Assembly: GCA_001899685.1 (NCBI GenBank)
Contig: MKWG01000022.1
Location: 101,088 to 165,087, forward strand
DNA: 64,000 bases
Direction of reading: 5' to 3'
Source of the DNA: Sphingobacteriales bacterium 44-15
Lineage (GTDB): Bacteria > Bacteroidota > Bacteroidia > Chitinophagales > Chitinophagaceae
Of the stretch, positions 45,717 to 53,640 are shown piece by piece. The first letter of the stretch is position 1. Each line of letters begins with the position of its first letter. Position numbers and translations under genes: made by a program. The notes beneath the pieces are model-generated. The model worked only from the letters and a program-made list of their open reading frames with translations, did not search any database and had not been told where the DNA came from.

Positions 45717-46310
45717 TTACAACAGTGAAACGGCAACTGCCAATGCAGAGAAGGATTCCGGCTGTTTCATGCAAAAATGCCTGATGGCTTTGGTAGCCTT
45801 AACCATGTGATCACTTACAGTAGCTTTGGAAATGCCCATGATCACCGCAGCTTCTTCATACGATTTTTTCTCGTATTTGCACAGCTCAAAAACCTTTTTG
45901 CGGATAGGAGAAAGTGTTTCAACGGCTGCGTGTAAAAGCGAGGCATATTTATCATCCACAGGTATTTCGTTCAAAGCCGGTTGAATAAAATGATATTGTG
46001 TGAGAAGCATGTTTTTAAGATCTCTTTCCCGCGACGCTTTCCGGAAAAAATCGTATACCAGGTTTTCTGCAATCTTAAAGATGAAGGCTTTAAAAGGCTT
46101 TTGAGGATCGATCGTATGTCGCTTATCCCAAACTTTAATAAAAAGATCATGCAAAAGGTCCTGCGCAACCTCTTCTATCCTTACAAAACGCAGGATATTT
46201 TTGTACAATCGCGGGCTATACATTATATAGATGGTTCTGAAAGCGCTTTCGTCATCTGACTGTACCAGATACAGCAATTCACTTTCTTCAGGGTTGATTT
46301 GGGCAGGCAT
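45717..46310 (-). CDS. ECF RNA polymerase sigma factor, locus 3
   Basis: A 197-residue ECF sigma factor from ATG 46310 (MPAQINPEESELL); the longer open frame (to 46376) adds only a Cys-rich stretch of no family character. Region 2: AFRTIYIMYSPRLYKNIL, then AQDLLHDLFIKVWDKR. Region 4: LSPIRKKVFELCKYEKKS and YEEAAVIMGISKATVSDHM. It ends in a short hydrophobic tail (F-S-A-L-A-V-A-V-S-L-L), as the locus 2 factor does. It heads the locus 3 gene series sigma-fecR-susC-susD-enzymes. Confidence 0.92.
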   Translation of the reverse strand: MPAQINPEESELLYLVQSDDESAFRTIYIMYSPRLYKNILRFVRIEEVAQDLLHDLFIKVWDKRHTIDPQKPFKAFIFKIAENLVYDFFRKASRERDLKNMLLTQYHFIQPALNEIPVDDKYASLLHAAVETLSPIRKKVFELCKYEKKSYEEAAVIMGISKATVSDHMVKATKAIRHFCMKQPESFSALAVAVSLL

Positions 46311-46832
46311 CGTCACACAATTAATGCATAAAAATGAAGATAAATATAGGCAAAACTTCCAACAAGACACCGTCAAATGATTATTAAGTATTTTTTGTGA
46401 TGTTAAACTTAAGCGCCTATACTTATGCTTTTAGCGGAATAAGCGATACCTATTGAATGAAGGCAATTCAAATGACCTTCGATCACGAATAAAGGAATTT
46501 CGATGTAATATTTCCTTTTATCAGATAGTGACATTATAAGATCATGAAAGTTTCCTCTGAAAGCGTGCAATCATTTCCCCAAAATACGAGTGGCAGATTC
46601 TGACCGAAGCCGAAAGTATTGCTGAACTGCTGGCATTATTTCGGCGGAGAGAGAAAGTGTAAAAACTTTCTTTGCATCTTATCGGTATTTCTTTAATATC
46701 ATAACCGCAGATTTAAGAAAGGCTACCGCGCAAAGTTCATCTGATTGGGTATGTATATTTTGCTGTGAATGACGTACCTGCCAGATGTTTTGTTTCCAGG
46801 TATTACTTTTTTGGAGGTGATTTGACCCGGGA
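46311..46832. other. intergenic region with a possible gene remnant
   Basis: No intact gene. Around 46545-46665 two short open stretches in different frames look coding: M-K-V-S-S-E-S-V-Q-S-F-P-Q from an ATG near 46543, then, one frame away, K-Y-E-W-Q-I-L-T-E-A-E-S-I-A-E-L-L-A-L-F-R-R-R ending at TAA. This would fit a frameshifted relic. Promoter elements of the locus 3 sigma gene presumably lie here but were not identified. Confidence 0.3.
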
Positions 46833-46873
46833 GAAAATAAAAGTCCCTGTAAACCAACAAAGACTTACAGGGA
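46833..46873 (-). terminator. terminator of the tRNA-Pro gene
   Basis: On the minus strand TCCCTGTAA, a 12-nt loop and TTACAGGGA form a 9-bp stem followed by CTTTTATTTTC (A-rich 46833-46843 on the plus strand), 21 bp beyond the tRNA 3' end. Confidence 0.75.
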
Positions 46874-46893
46874 TTTATTTGACATCAAATTAG

Positions 46894-46967
46894 TCGGGAT
46901 GACTGGATTCGAACCAGCGGCCTCTTCGTCCCGAACGAAGCGCGCTACCGGGCTGCGCTACATCCCG
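46894..46967 (-). tRNA. tRNA-Pro (anticodon CGG)
   Basis: A 74-nt cloverleaf on the minus strand. Acceptor stem CGGGATG / CATCCCG with A discriminator, anticodon stem CTTCG / CGAAG around the loop TTCGGGA (anticodon CGG, reading CCG), and T-arm GCTGG-TTCGAAT-CCAGT. CCA is not encoded: the next bases read CTA. A near-consensus promoter precedes it and a terminator follows. Confidence 0.95.
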
Positions 46968-46982
46968 AATCATTTCGGGCGG

Positions 46983-47014
46983 TAAAAGTATTAGGAAAAG
47001 CATAAATGAACAAA
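46983..47014 (-). promoter_or_regulatory. Bacteroidota-type promoter of tRNA-Pro
   Basis: On the minus strand TTTG (plus-strand 47011-47014), 20 nt, then TACTTTTA (46990-46983), one mismatch from TAnnTTTG. The expected transcription start is about 46978, roughly 10 nt before the mature tRNA. Confidence 0.55.
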
Positions 47015-47102
47015 TTCATTTGTGATTTCATAAAAGTGCAGGGAAAAAATTGAACAACCGTTTGCGCATTGAACCACAGTTTGTTTTCAATAATTTTAGC
47101 CG

Positions 47103-50100
47103 ATGAAGAAGTCTGTTATCACTATAATATTATTTTGCCATATTGCACTGGCAAATGCACAGCAGCCTGCTACTGTAAGAGAATACATGCAGTCTTTTCC
47201 TACTTATGCTTTTTCCGATCCCAGCCCGATTCCGCTGTTATCTCCCGTTTATCCTTATTCGAGGTTCGACGGCTTTACAGATAAAGCGGAACAGCGCGAG
47301 TGGAAAATAGTGGAACTGCAAAATGATTATATCAAAGTGCTCATTACCCCTGAGATCGGGGGTAAGATATGGGCTGCCATTGAAAAAAGATCAGGCCGGT
47401 CTTTTATTTATTATAGTCATACGGTGAAATTCCGGGATGTAGCCATGCGCGGACCATGGACCAGCGGCGGACTGGAAGCCAACTATGGCATTATCGGGCA
47501 TACGCCCAACTGTGCTACTCCGGTAGACTATGTGACAAAGGTAAACGAAGATGGCAGCGTGAGCTGCATTATCGGGGTGCTCGACCTGCTGAGCAGGAGC
47601 AACTGGAGAGTGGAGATCAACCTGCCCGGGGACAAGGCGTATTTTACCACCCGCTCCTTCTGGTACAATGCCAGTCCGGTGGAGCAGCCTTACTATCACT
47701 GGATGAACCTCGGTGTAAAAGCGAAAGGAAACCTGGAATTTATTTTTCCGGGTAATCGTTATATAGGTCATAGCGGAGAATACGCCGACTGGCCGGTGAA
47801 CGCATCTAACGGTAAGCGGATCAATTTTTACGAACAGAATAATTTTGGCGGGTATAAATCCTATCATGTATTCGGCAAATACAATCATTTTTTCGGCGCA
47901 TACTATCATGATGACAACAGCGGTATGGTGCGTTACGGCAATTACGATGATAAGCCGGGCAAAAAGATCTGGATATGGGGGCTTTCCCGTCAGGGCATGA
48001 TATGGGAGAAAATGCTTACGGATACCGACGGGCAGTATGTGGAAATACAATCCGGCAGATTGTTTAACCAGAATACGGATAAAAGCAGCCTTACTCCTTT
48101 TAAGCATATCGGCTTTGCTCCTTATAATACCGACACCTGGCAGGAATACTGGTATCCCGTAGGGCGTATCAACGGCATGGTGGAGGCTAATCCCTGGGGA
48201 GCTTTAAATGTAAAATATGAGAAGGGCTGGCTGAAGCTCTATTTCTCGGCGGTGCAGGCAATTAATGATTCCTTAAAAGTAACAGCGTCCGGAAAAAATA
48301 TTTATAGCAAAAGACTTGACCTGGCGCCCCTTGACATTTTCAGCGATTCATTACAGGTAAGTATAAACGCAGACAGCATTCATGTAATGCTGGGTGATCA
48401 TAAGCTGGAATATGCTGCTGATCCTGCTGCCAACCTGCTGAAACGCCCGGTGGAAACGCCTGAAGATTTTGACTGGAGCTCAGCATACGGGCTGTATATA
48501 GCAGGCAAAGAATATATGGATGAAAAGATGTACGACAAAGCGGAGCAAAAGCTTTTGGCTTCACTGGAAAAAGACCACAACTTCTTACCGGCGCTCGTAA
48601 AAATGGCTGCATTACTGTACCGCAACATGCGGTATGAAGAAGCCCTGAAGTGGATAACCCGCGCATTGAGCATTGATACGGAATCCGGCGAGGCAAATTA
48701 TTACTATGGGCTTATCAATGCCACACTTGGAAATATTGCTGATGCAAAAGACGGCTTCAGCATTGCCGCGCTTTCACCGGAGTACCGTAGCGCGGCCTAT
48801 ACAGGGCTTGCACGTACATTCAGCAAGAGCAGGGATTATAATACCGCTGTGGGCTATGCGCTGAAAGCGCTTGATTTTAATCGCTATAATATTGATGCGC
48901 TGATGCTGGCGGTCATGGATTACCGTTACCTGCATCAGACCGGAAAAGCGCAGCAAACGATTTTGCAGCTAAAAGCGCTGGACCCGCTCAATCACTTCGC
49001 CCGCTTTGAGCAGTACCTGCTTGATAATACTGCTGAAAGCAAGGAGCAATTCACACAGCTCATCCGTAACGAAATGCCGGCGGAAACTTTTGCTGAATTA
49101 GGTGTTTGGTATTATAATGCCGGTTGCATTAATGAGGCAAAGCAAATATTTGCCATGAGTCCTGCAGCAGCGGAAGCCGCTTACTGGCTTGCTTTCCTGG
49201 AAGGCAGGAGCGTGGATTGCACTGCTATTGATCCCGACCGTGCCTTCCCGTTCCGGTCTGAAACGGCGATGGTCATTGAAACCTTGCTGAAGCAGCAGAA
49301 TGACTGGCTCCTGCGCTATCATCTGGCATTGATATACCATGATCGTAACCGCCTTGAAGAGTGTCGCCAACTGCTGCGTTCCTGTGCGGATCTTCCGGGG
49401 TATGCACCCTTCTACGTCACGCGCTCAATGATATTTAAAGCAGTGGATGAGAACCAGTCTTTCCATGATCTGCAAAAAGCGGCAACGTTGCAGCCGGAGC
49501 AGTGGCGTTACCAGAAAATGATCACTGAATATTATAACGATCACGGACAACCGGAGAAAGCATTGCCGGTAATTGAAAGTTTTTATAAAGCGCACCCTTC
49601 ACAATATATTATGGGAATGCTGTATGCCAAAACACTAATGCTCAACAGTAAGTACAGGGAAGCGGATAAAGTGTTGTCCGGTCTGAATATTATTCCTTTT
49701 GAAGGAGCAACCGAAGGCCGCGCATTATACCGCGAAGCCAAGCTGATGCAGGCGGTGGATAATATGCGGGAGAAAAAATATAAGACAGCGCTTAATTATA
49801 TTGAAGATGCCCGCAAATGGCCGGAACATCTTGGCGTAGGCAAGCCTTATGATGAGGATATAGATACCCGGCTGGAAGACTGGATGCAGTACCTCTGTTA
49901 CCGGCAAACAGGACGCTCCGGGGATGCCGCTTTGCTGCAGCATATCCAGCAATTCACTCCCGCGATAGACAATACCGTACGGAATTTCATCCCTTCCAAT
50001 GCACTCGTATCGGCTAAAGTGATAGAAAAAACTTTAGGCAGGGAAAAGGCACTGCAGTGGCTGAACGAACAGGAATCCCGTTTCCCCGAAACGGCAAAAA

Positions 50101-50225
50101 CACTGCAATGGTGCAAAGCTATGCTGGAGAACAGCGCTTCCTCAGCAGGTACCTCTCCCGGTGCAAAGGATGCAGGCATGCGCATTCTCGAGGCATTGGC
50201 AAGACTGGGGCTCGCAGAGAAATAA
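47103..50225 (+). CDS. secreted DUF5107 protein with tetratricopeptide repeats
   Basis: A 1040-residue protein with signal peptide (MKKSVITIILFCHIALANA). The N-terminal half (about 55-400) is the DUF5107 beta-supersandwich (NDYIKVLITPEIGGKIWAAI, GPWTSGGLEANYGIIGHTP), a domain related in fold to aldose-epimerase/galactose-mutarotase proteins. The C-terminal half (about 470-950) holds TPR-like helical hairpins (MYDKAEQKLLASLEKDHNFL, YEEALKWITRALSIDTESGEANYYYG). Such proteins are found with carbohydrate genes, but the function is not established. A near-consensus promoter (TTG 47069-47071, 19 nt, TAATTTTA 47091-47098) would start transcription almost at the ATG, so the mRNA may be leaderless. 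It is a single gene between tRNA-Pro and argS. Confidence 0.85.
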   Translation: MKKSVITIILFCHIALANAQQPATVREYMQSFPTYAFSDPSPIPLLSPVYPYSRFDGFTDKAEQREWKIVELQNDYIKVLITPEIGGKIWAAIEKRSGRSFIYYSHTVKFRDVAMRGPWTSGGLEANYGIIGHTPNCATPVDYVTKVNEDGSVSCIIGVLDLLSRSNWRVEINLPGDKAYFTTRSFWYNASPVEQPYYHWMNLGVKAKGNLEFIFPGNRYIGHSGEYADWPVNASNGKRINFYEQNNFGGYKSYHVFGKYNHFFGAYYHDDNSGMVRYGNYDDKPGKKIWIWGLSRQGMIWEKMLTDTDGQYVEIQSGRLFNQNTDKSSLTPFKHIGFAPYNTDTWQEYWYPVGRINGMVEANPWGALNVKYEKGWLKLYFSAVQAINDSLKVTASGKNIYSKRLDLAPLDIFSDSLQVSINADSIHVMLGDHKLEYAADPAANLLKRPVETPEDFDWSSAYGLYIAGKEYMDEKMYDKAEQKLLASLEKDHNFLPALVKMAALLYRNMRYEEALKWITRALSIDTESGEANYYYGLINATLGNIADAKDGFSIAALSPEYRSAAYTGLARTFSKSRDYNTAVGYALKALDFNRYNIDALMLAVMDYRYLHQTGKAQQTILQLKALDPLNHFARFEQYLLDNTAESKEQFTQLIRNEMPAETFAELGVWYYNAGCINEAKQIFAMSPAAAEAAYWLAFLEGRSVDCTAIDPDRAFPFRSETAMVIETLLKQQNDWLLRYHLALIYHDRNRLEECRQLLRSCADLPGYAPFYVTRSMIFKAVDENQSFHDLQKAATLQPEQWRYQKMITEYYNDHGQPEKALPVIESFYKAHPSQYIMGMLYAKTLMLNSKYREADKVLSGLNIIPFEGATEGRALYREAKLMQAVDNMREKKYKTALNYIEDARKWPEHLGVGKPYDEDIDTRLEDWMQYLCYRQTGRSGDAALLQHIQQFTPAIDNTVRNFIPSNALVSAKVIEKTLGREKALQWLNEQESRFPETAKTLQWCKAMLENSASSAGTSPGAKDAGMRILEALARLGLAEK

Positions 50226-50240
50226 CATACCTGAGGTTAA

Positions 50241-50275
50241 AAAGGGTTCCGAACCTTCCGAAAGGTTCGGAACCC
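50241..50275. terminator. long-stem terminator between convergent genes
   Basis: GGGTTCCGAACCTT and AAGGTTCGGAACCC form a perfect 14-bp stem with a CCGA loop. Toward the minus strand it is followed by TTTTT (A-run 50239-50243), which fits argS, whose stop is about 115 bp before it. It also lies 18 bp beyond the plus-strand gene ending at 50225 and may work in both directions. Confidence 0.75.
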
Positions 50276-50336
50276 CTGTTATGCTACATATCCGAATTTT
50301 TATAACAGCGTTAATTCCTGACAGCTTTTTAAGTGT

Positions 50337-50388
50337 ACAGCCGTCCGCCGACAGTTCAGAGCCGATAGCTCAAAGCTGACAGCCCCCC
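50337..50388. repeat. AGCTGACAGCC-type degenerate repeat abutting argS
   Basis: The phrase ACAGCCGTCCGCCGACAGTT, then AGAGCCGATAGCTCAAAGCTGACAGCC is a diverged tandem of about 15-17 nt units, ending in a C-run directly at the argS stop codon (50390-50392). It resembles the array at 53498-53640. Confidence 0.5.
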
Positions 50389-50389
50389 A

Positions 50390-52171
50390 CTACATCCGTT
50401 CCGGCACTTTTATACCTAACAGCTCCATACCTGATGCCAGCACATTAGCCGTCATGCGGCAGATGCGCAGTCTTAATTCTTTTTTATCGGCAGATTCCGC
50501 TTTCAGTACGCGGTGTTCCGTTACGAAGCTGTTGAAGGTCTTTGCCAGCTCATAACAGTAGATCACCAGCAGGGAAGGATTATGGTCCGCTGCCGCCTGT
50601 GTGATGATCTGCGGATAGCGTTCCAGCATGATGAGGAGCGCTTTTTCAAGCGGCAGGAGAGGAGAGGAGCCCTGATAAATATATTCCTTATTGCTGTCTT
50701 CATTGCGCAGGATCGCTTTGGCCCGCGCATGCGAAAATTGAACAAATGATGCAGTGAACCCATGAAAGTCTATGCTTTCTTCCGGGTTGAATACCATCCG
50801 CTTTTTAGGATCAACGCGGAGTATAAAGAACTTCAATGCGCCCAGCCCGATGGTATCGTACAGCTCCTTTAATTCTGTCTCTGTAAAATCTTTTACCTTA
50901 CCTAATTCCGCGGTTTTGGCTGCAGCCACGCTGATCATTTCGTCTATAATATCATCTGCATCCACTACAGTGCCTTCTCTTGTTTTCATCCTCCCCGAAG
51001 GCAGCTCCACCATCCCGTAACTCAAATGGTATATACCATCGGAGGATGGCAGCCCCAGTTTTTCACAGATCAGCTTAAGCACTTTGAAATGATAGTTTTG
51101 CTCGTCGCCTACCACGTATATGCTCTGATCGTATTTGAACTCCTCGTACTTGTTGACGGCAAGCCCTATATCCTGGGTAATATATACTGCGGTGCCGTCT
51201 TTGCGCTGCACTATCTTTTCGTCCAGCCCATCAGCGGTAAGGTCAACCCAAACGCTGTTGTCGGGCCTGGTGAAAAAGACGCCTTTTTGTAAGCCTTCCT
51301 CCACCAGTTTTTTCCCCAGCAGGTAAGTATCACTTTCGTAATACATTTTATTAAAGTCGCTGCCGATCCTTTTGTAGGTAATATCAAAGCCACTATATAC
51401 CCAGCTGTTCATGGTTTTCCACAGCGTTATTACTTCGGGCTTGCCGGCTTCCCAGTCCACCAGCATTTGCTGGGCGGCTTTCATAACAGGCGCTTCCTTC
51501 TCCGCCTGCTCTTCGCTCATCCCTTTTTCTACCAATGATCGTACTTCTTCCTTGTATACATTGCCAAACATTACATAACAATCGCCCACAAAATGATCTC
51601 CTTTCATACCGGTGCTTTCCGGCGTAGCGCCATTGGCAAACCATTGCCACGCTACCATGCTTTTACATATATGTATGCCTCTGTCGTTGGAAATACAGGT
51701 TTTGATGACCTCATATCCATCTGCCTTCAATATTTCCGATATGCTCCACCCGAGAAAATTATTCCGGAGATGCCCGAGATGCAATGGTTTGTTGGTATTG
51801 GGGGAAGAATATTCCACTACAATTTTTTTCCCGTTACCTGCCTTTTTGCCATAAGCTTTATCCTCAAAATGCTTGTTGAGCATATCAGACCAGTAGCTGT
51901 CGCTGATCGTAAGATTAAGGAATCCCTTTATTACATTATAGGATACAAATAATGCCGGCTGCTGCTCCAGAAGGTAATTGCCCAGCGTTTTACCCAACTG
52001 ATCAGGGGATTGTTTTAAAGGCTTCAGCAGGGAAAACAGCACTACCGTATAATCGCCTTCAAATTCAGGCTTGGTTTCGTTGATCTGGAAATCCTTTGCG
52101 GTGAATGTTTGTTGAAATAATTGCTCTAATGCACTAATAACAGCCGGTTGTATAATTGATGTAACGGACAT
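50390..52171 (-). CDS. argS: arginyl-tRNA synthetase
   Basis: A 593-residue class I synthetase from ATG 52171 (MSVTSIIQPAVISALEQLF); an upstream TTG adds eight unneeded codons. The N-terminal ArgS additional domain (about 1-100; ETKPEFEGDYTVVLFSLLK) is followed by the catalytic core with the HIGH motif P-L-H-L-G-H-L-R-N-N (residues 129-138). The KMSKS loop has its usual degenerate ArgS form, G-R-M-K-T-R-E-G-T, and the core leads to the DALR anticodon-binding domain with the C-terminus L-L-G-I-K-V-P-E-R-M. It attaches arginine to tRNA-Arg in the cytoplasm. It is monocistronic on the minus strand. Confidence 0.97.
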   Translation of the reverse strand: MSVTSIIQPAVISALEQLFQQTFTAKDFQINETKPEFEGDYTVVLFSLLKPLKQSPDQLGKTLGNYLLEQQPALFVSYNVIKGFLNLTISDSYWSDMLNKHFEDKAYGKKAGNGKKIVVEYSSPNTNKPLHLGHLRNNFLGWSISEILKADGYEVIKTCISNDRGIHICKSMVAWQWFANGATPESTGMKGDHFVGDCYVMFGNVYKEEVRSLVEKGMSEEQAEKEAPVMKAAQQMLVDWEAGKPEVITLWKTMNSWVYSGFDITYKRIGSDFNKMYYESDTYLLGKKLVEEGLQKGVFFTRPDNSVWVDLTADGLDEKIVQRKDGTAVYITQDIGLAVNKYEEFKYDQSIYVVGDEQNYHFKVLKLICEKLGLPSSDGIYHLSYGMVELPSGRMKTREGTVVDADDIIDEMISVAAAKTAELGKVKDFTETELKELYDTIGLGALKFFILRVDPKKRMVFNPEESIDFHGFTASFVQFSHARAKAILRNEDSNKEYIYQGSSPLLPLEKALLIMLERYPQIITQAAADHNPSLLVIYCYELAKTFNSFVTEHRVLKAESADKKELRLRICRMTANVLASGMELLGIKVPERM

Positions 52172-52192
52172 TTCCTGAGTTTTAAGCGACTG

Positions 52193-52200
52193 CAAAAATA
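52193..52200 (-). promoter_or_regulatory. candidate -7 element of argS
   Basis: TATTTTTG on the minus strand matches TAnnTTTG exactly, and would start transcription about 17 nt before the argS ATG. No good -33 TTTG is seen at the expected distance. Confidence 0.35.
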
Positions 52201-52221
52201 AGGATATACGGGTTCAATCTG

Positions 52222-52250
52222 CTTGTCATTTGTCGTTTGACGTTTGTCGG
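52222..52250. repeat. GTCGTTTGACGTTTGTC degenerate repeat
   Basis: Overlapping copies of TTGTC(A/G)TTTG and GTTTGACGTTTGTCGG lie upstream of argS, of the same word family as 11674-11715 in inverse orientation. Confidence 0.45.
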
Positions 52251-52377
52251 TTCCCGTTCCCCGGAGCCTCAACGAATGATTTTTTTGTGTTATTTTGAGT
52301 TTTATTCCGAAACCAAAGAAGCGCCGGGGGCTCATTGACCGCGGCATTTCCGTTCATCAAGCAAGCGCAATGCAAAT

Positions 52378-53499
52378 ATGGAGATCATAGAAGTTAACAG
52401 CACTGGTTTAAAAAAACCATTCCTTGATATAGCAAGAAAGATCTATAAAGATGATCCTAACTGGATATGTCCTCTGGATAATGATATAGCATCTGTGTTT
52501 GATCCTGAAAAAAATAATTATCACCACCACGGTAAATGTATACGCTGGATATTGAAAGACGGCAAAGGAGAAGTGATTGGAAGGATCGCTGCGTTCATCA
52601 ATGAAAAAAAAGCGTATAACTATCCCCAGCCCACAGGCGGCTGCGGCTTTTTTGAATGCGTGGATAACCAGGATGCCGCCGATCTGCTTTTCGATACCGC
52701 GAAAAACTGGCTTATTACCAATGGCATGAAAGCTATGGACGGCCCTGTTAATTTTGGTGAAAATGATATGTGGTGGGGATTGCTGGTAGAAGGATTTGTG
52801 ATGCCTTATTACGGCATGAACTATCATCCGCCTTATTATAAAAGATTGTTTGAGCGTTATGGTTTTGAGCCATTATATGAGCAGATATCCAACAGGATCG
52901 AAGTATATAAGCCTTTCCCTGAAAGGTTTACCAAAATAGCAGAATGGGTAGCCAAAAAGCCGGGCTATACCTTTGAGCATCTCGACAGCAGGCAGTTTGA
53001 CAAGTTCGCTGCAGACTTCATGGAGATCTATAATGATGCATGGAAGGATTTTGACAATTTTACGCCAATATCTTATGCCACCATTCGTGAGACATTCGAT
53101 AAGCTTAAGGTCATCATGGATGAGCATCTTATCTGGTTTTCCTATGTAAACGGGGAGCCGGCTTCCATGATCGTGATAGTGCCTGATACCAATGAGCTGA
53201 TCTATAATCTCAATGGCAGGCTGAACCTCACTGGCAAGCTGAAATTCCTCTTCAATAAAATGAGCCGCCGCAATAAGCGGATGCGTGCCATTATCATGGG
53301 CACCAAGGAAAAATTCCAGAAGCATGGACTGGAATCCGCCATGTTCATTAAGCTGAAGGAATATGTATTACCTCTTCAGCAATACGAAGAACTTGAGCTT
53401 TCCTGGGTAGGTGATTTTAACGACAAAATGCTCGCTATTCATGAAGCTACCGGGGCTGTTTTTTCCAAAAGGCATATTACGTATCGTTGTGTATTTTGA
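52378..53499 (+). CDS. GNAT-fold acetyltransferase-like protein
   Basis: A 373-residue cytoplasmic protein of a type common in Bacteroidota and usually annotated as hypothetical or GNAT-like. The N-terminal half resembles an N-acyltransferase domain (IRWILKDGKGEVIGRIAAFI, then ATGGCGFFECVDNQDAADLL-like order with D-x-A-x-x-L-L-F-D-T-A). A conserved G-P-V-N-F-G-E-N-D-M-W-W-G follows near residue 125. A second domain (about 180-373) carries A-S-M-I-V-I-V-P-D and ends in E-L-S-W-V-G-D-F-N-D-K-M...R-H-I-T-Y-R. The acetyl-acceptor is unknown. Immediately after its stop begins an array of AGCCCATAGCCC-type repeats. Confidence 0.72.
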   Translation: MEIIEVNSTGLKKPFLDIARKIYKDDPNWICPLDNDIASVFDPEKNNYHHHGKCIRWILKDGKGEVIGRIAAFINEKKAYNYPQPTGGCGFFECVDNQDAADLLFDTAKNWLITNGMKAMDGPVNFGENDMWWGLLVEGFVMPYYGMNYHPPYYKRLFERYGFEPLYEQISNRIEVYKPFPERFTKIAEWVAKKPGYTFEHLDSRQFDKFAADFMEIYNDAWKDFDNFTPISYATIRETFDKLKVIMDEHLIWFSYVNGEPASMIVIVPDTNELIYNLNGRLNLTGKLKFLFNKMSRRNKRMRAIIMGTKEKFQKHGLESAMFIKLKEYVLPLQQYEELELSWVGDFNDKMLAIHEATGAVFSKRHITYRCVF

Positions 53500-53640
53500 G
53501 CTGTGGGCTATGGGCAGTGAGCTATCAACCATTAGCTGTGAGCAGCGGGCATAAAGCTCAGAGCCCACAGCCCAACGCTCATAGCCCACAGCCGAAAGCC
53601 CCAAGCTCATTGCTCACAGCCCATAGCCCCAAGCCCACTG
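53498..53640. repeat. AGCCCATAGCCCACAGC-type degenerate array between convergent genes
   Basis: The whole gap between two convergent genes is filled with 10-20 nt variants of GAGCTGTGGGCTATGGGC (left, forward) and GCTCATAGCCCACAGC / GCCCATAGCCCCAAGC (right, inverted), so the left end can pair with several units on the right. The array begins at the stop codon of the GNAT-like gene and extends into the last codons of the MBL gene. It could act as a two-way terminator. There is no regular repeat/spacer spacing. Confidence 0.75.

Noticed and set aside
52172-52195. Longer argS product from a TTG start
   Set aside because: The ATG at 52171 gives the usual ArgS N-terminus, and the -7 element at 52193-52200 would overlap the longer coding region.
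53498-53640. CRISPR-like array
   Set aside because: Repeat units are degenerate, of irregular length, in both orientations, without unique spacers of constant size, and no cas genes are nearby.
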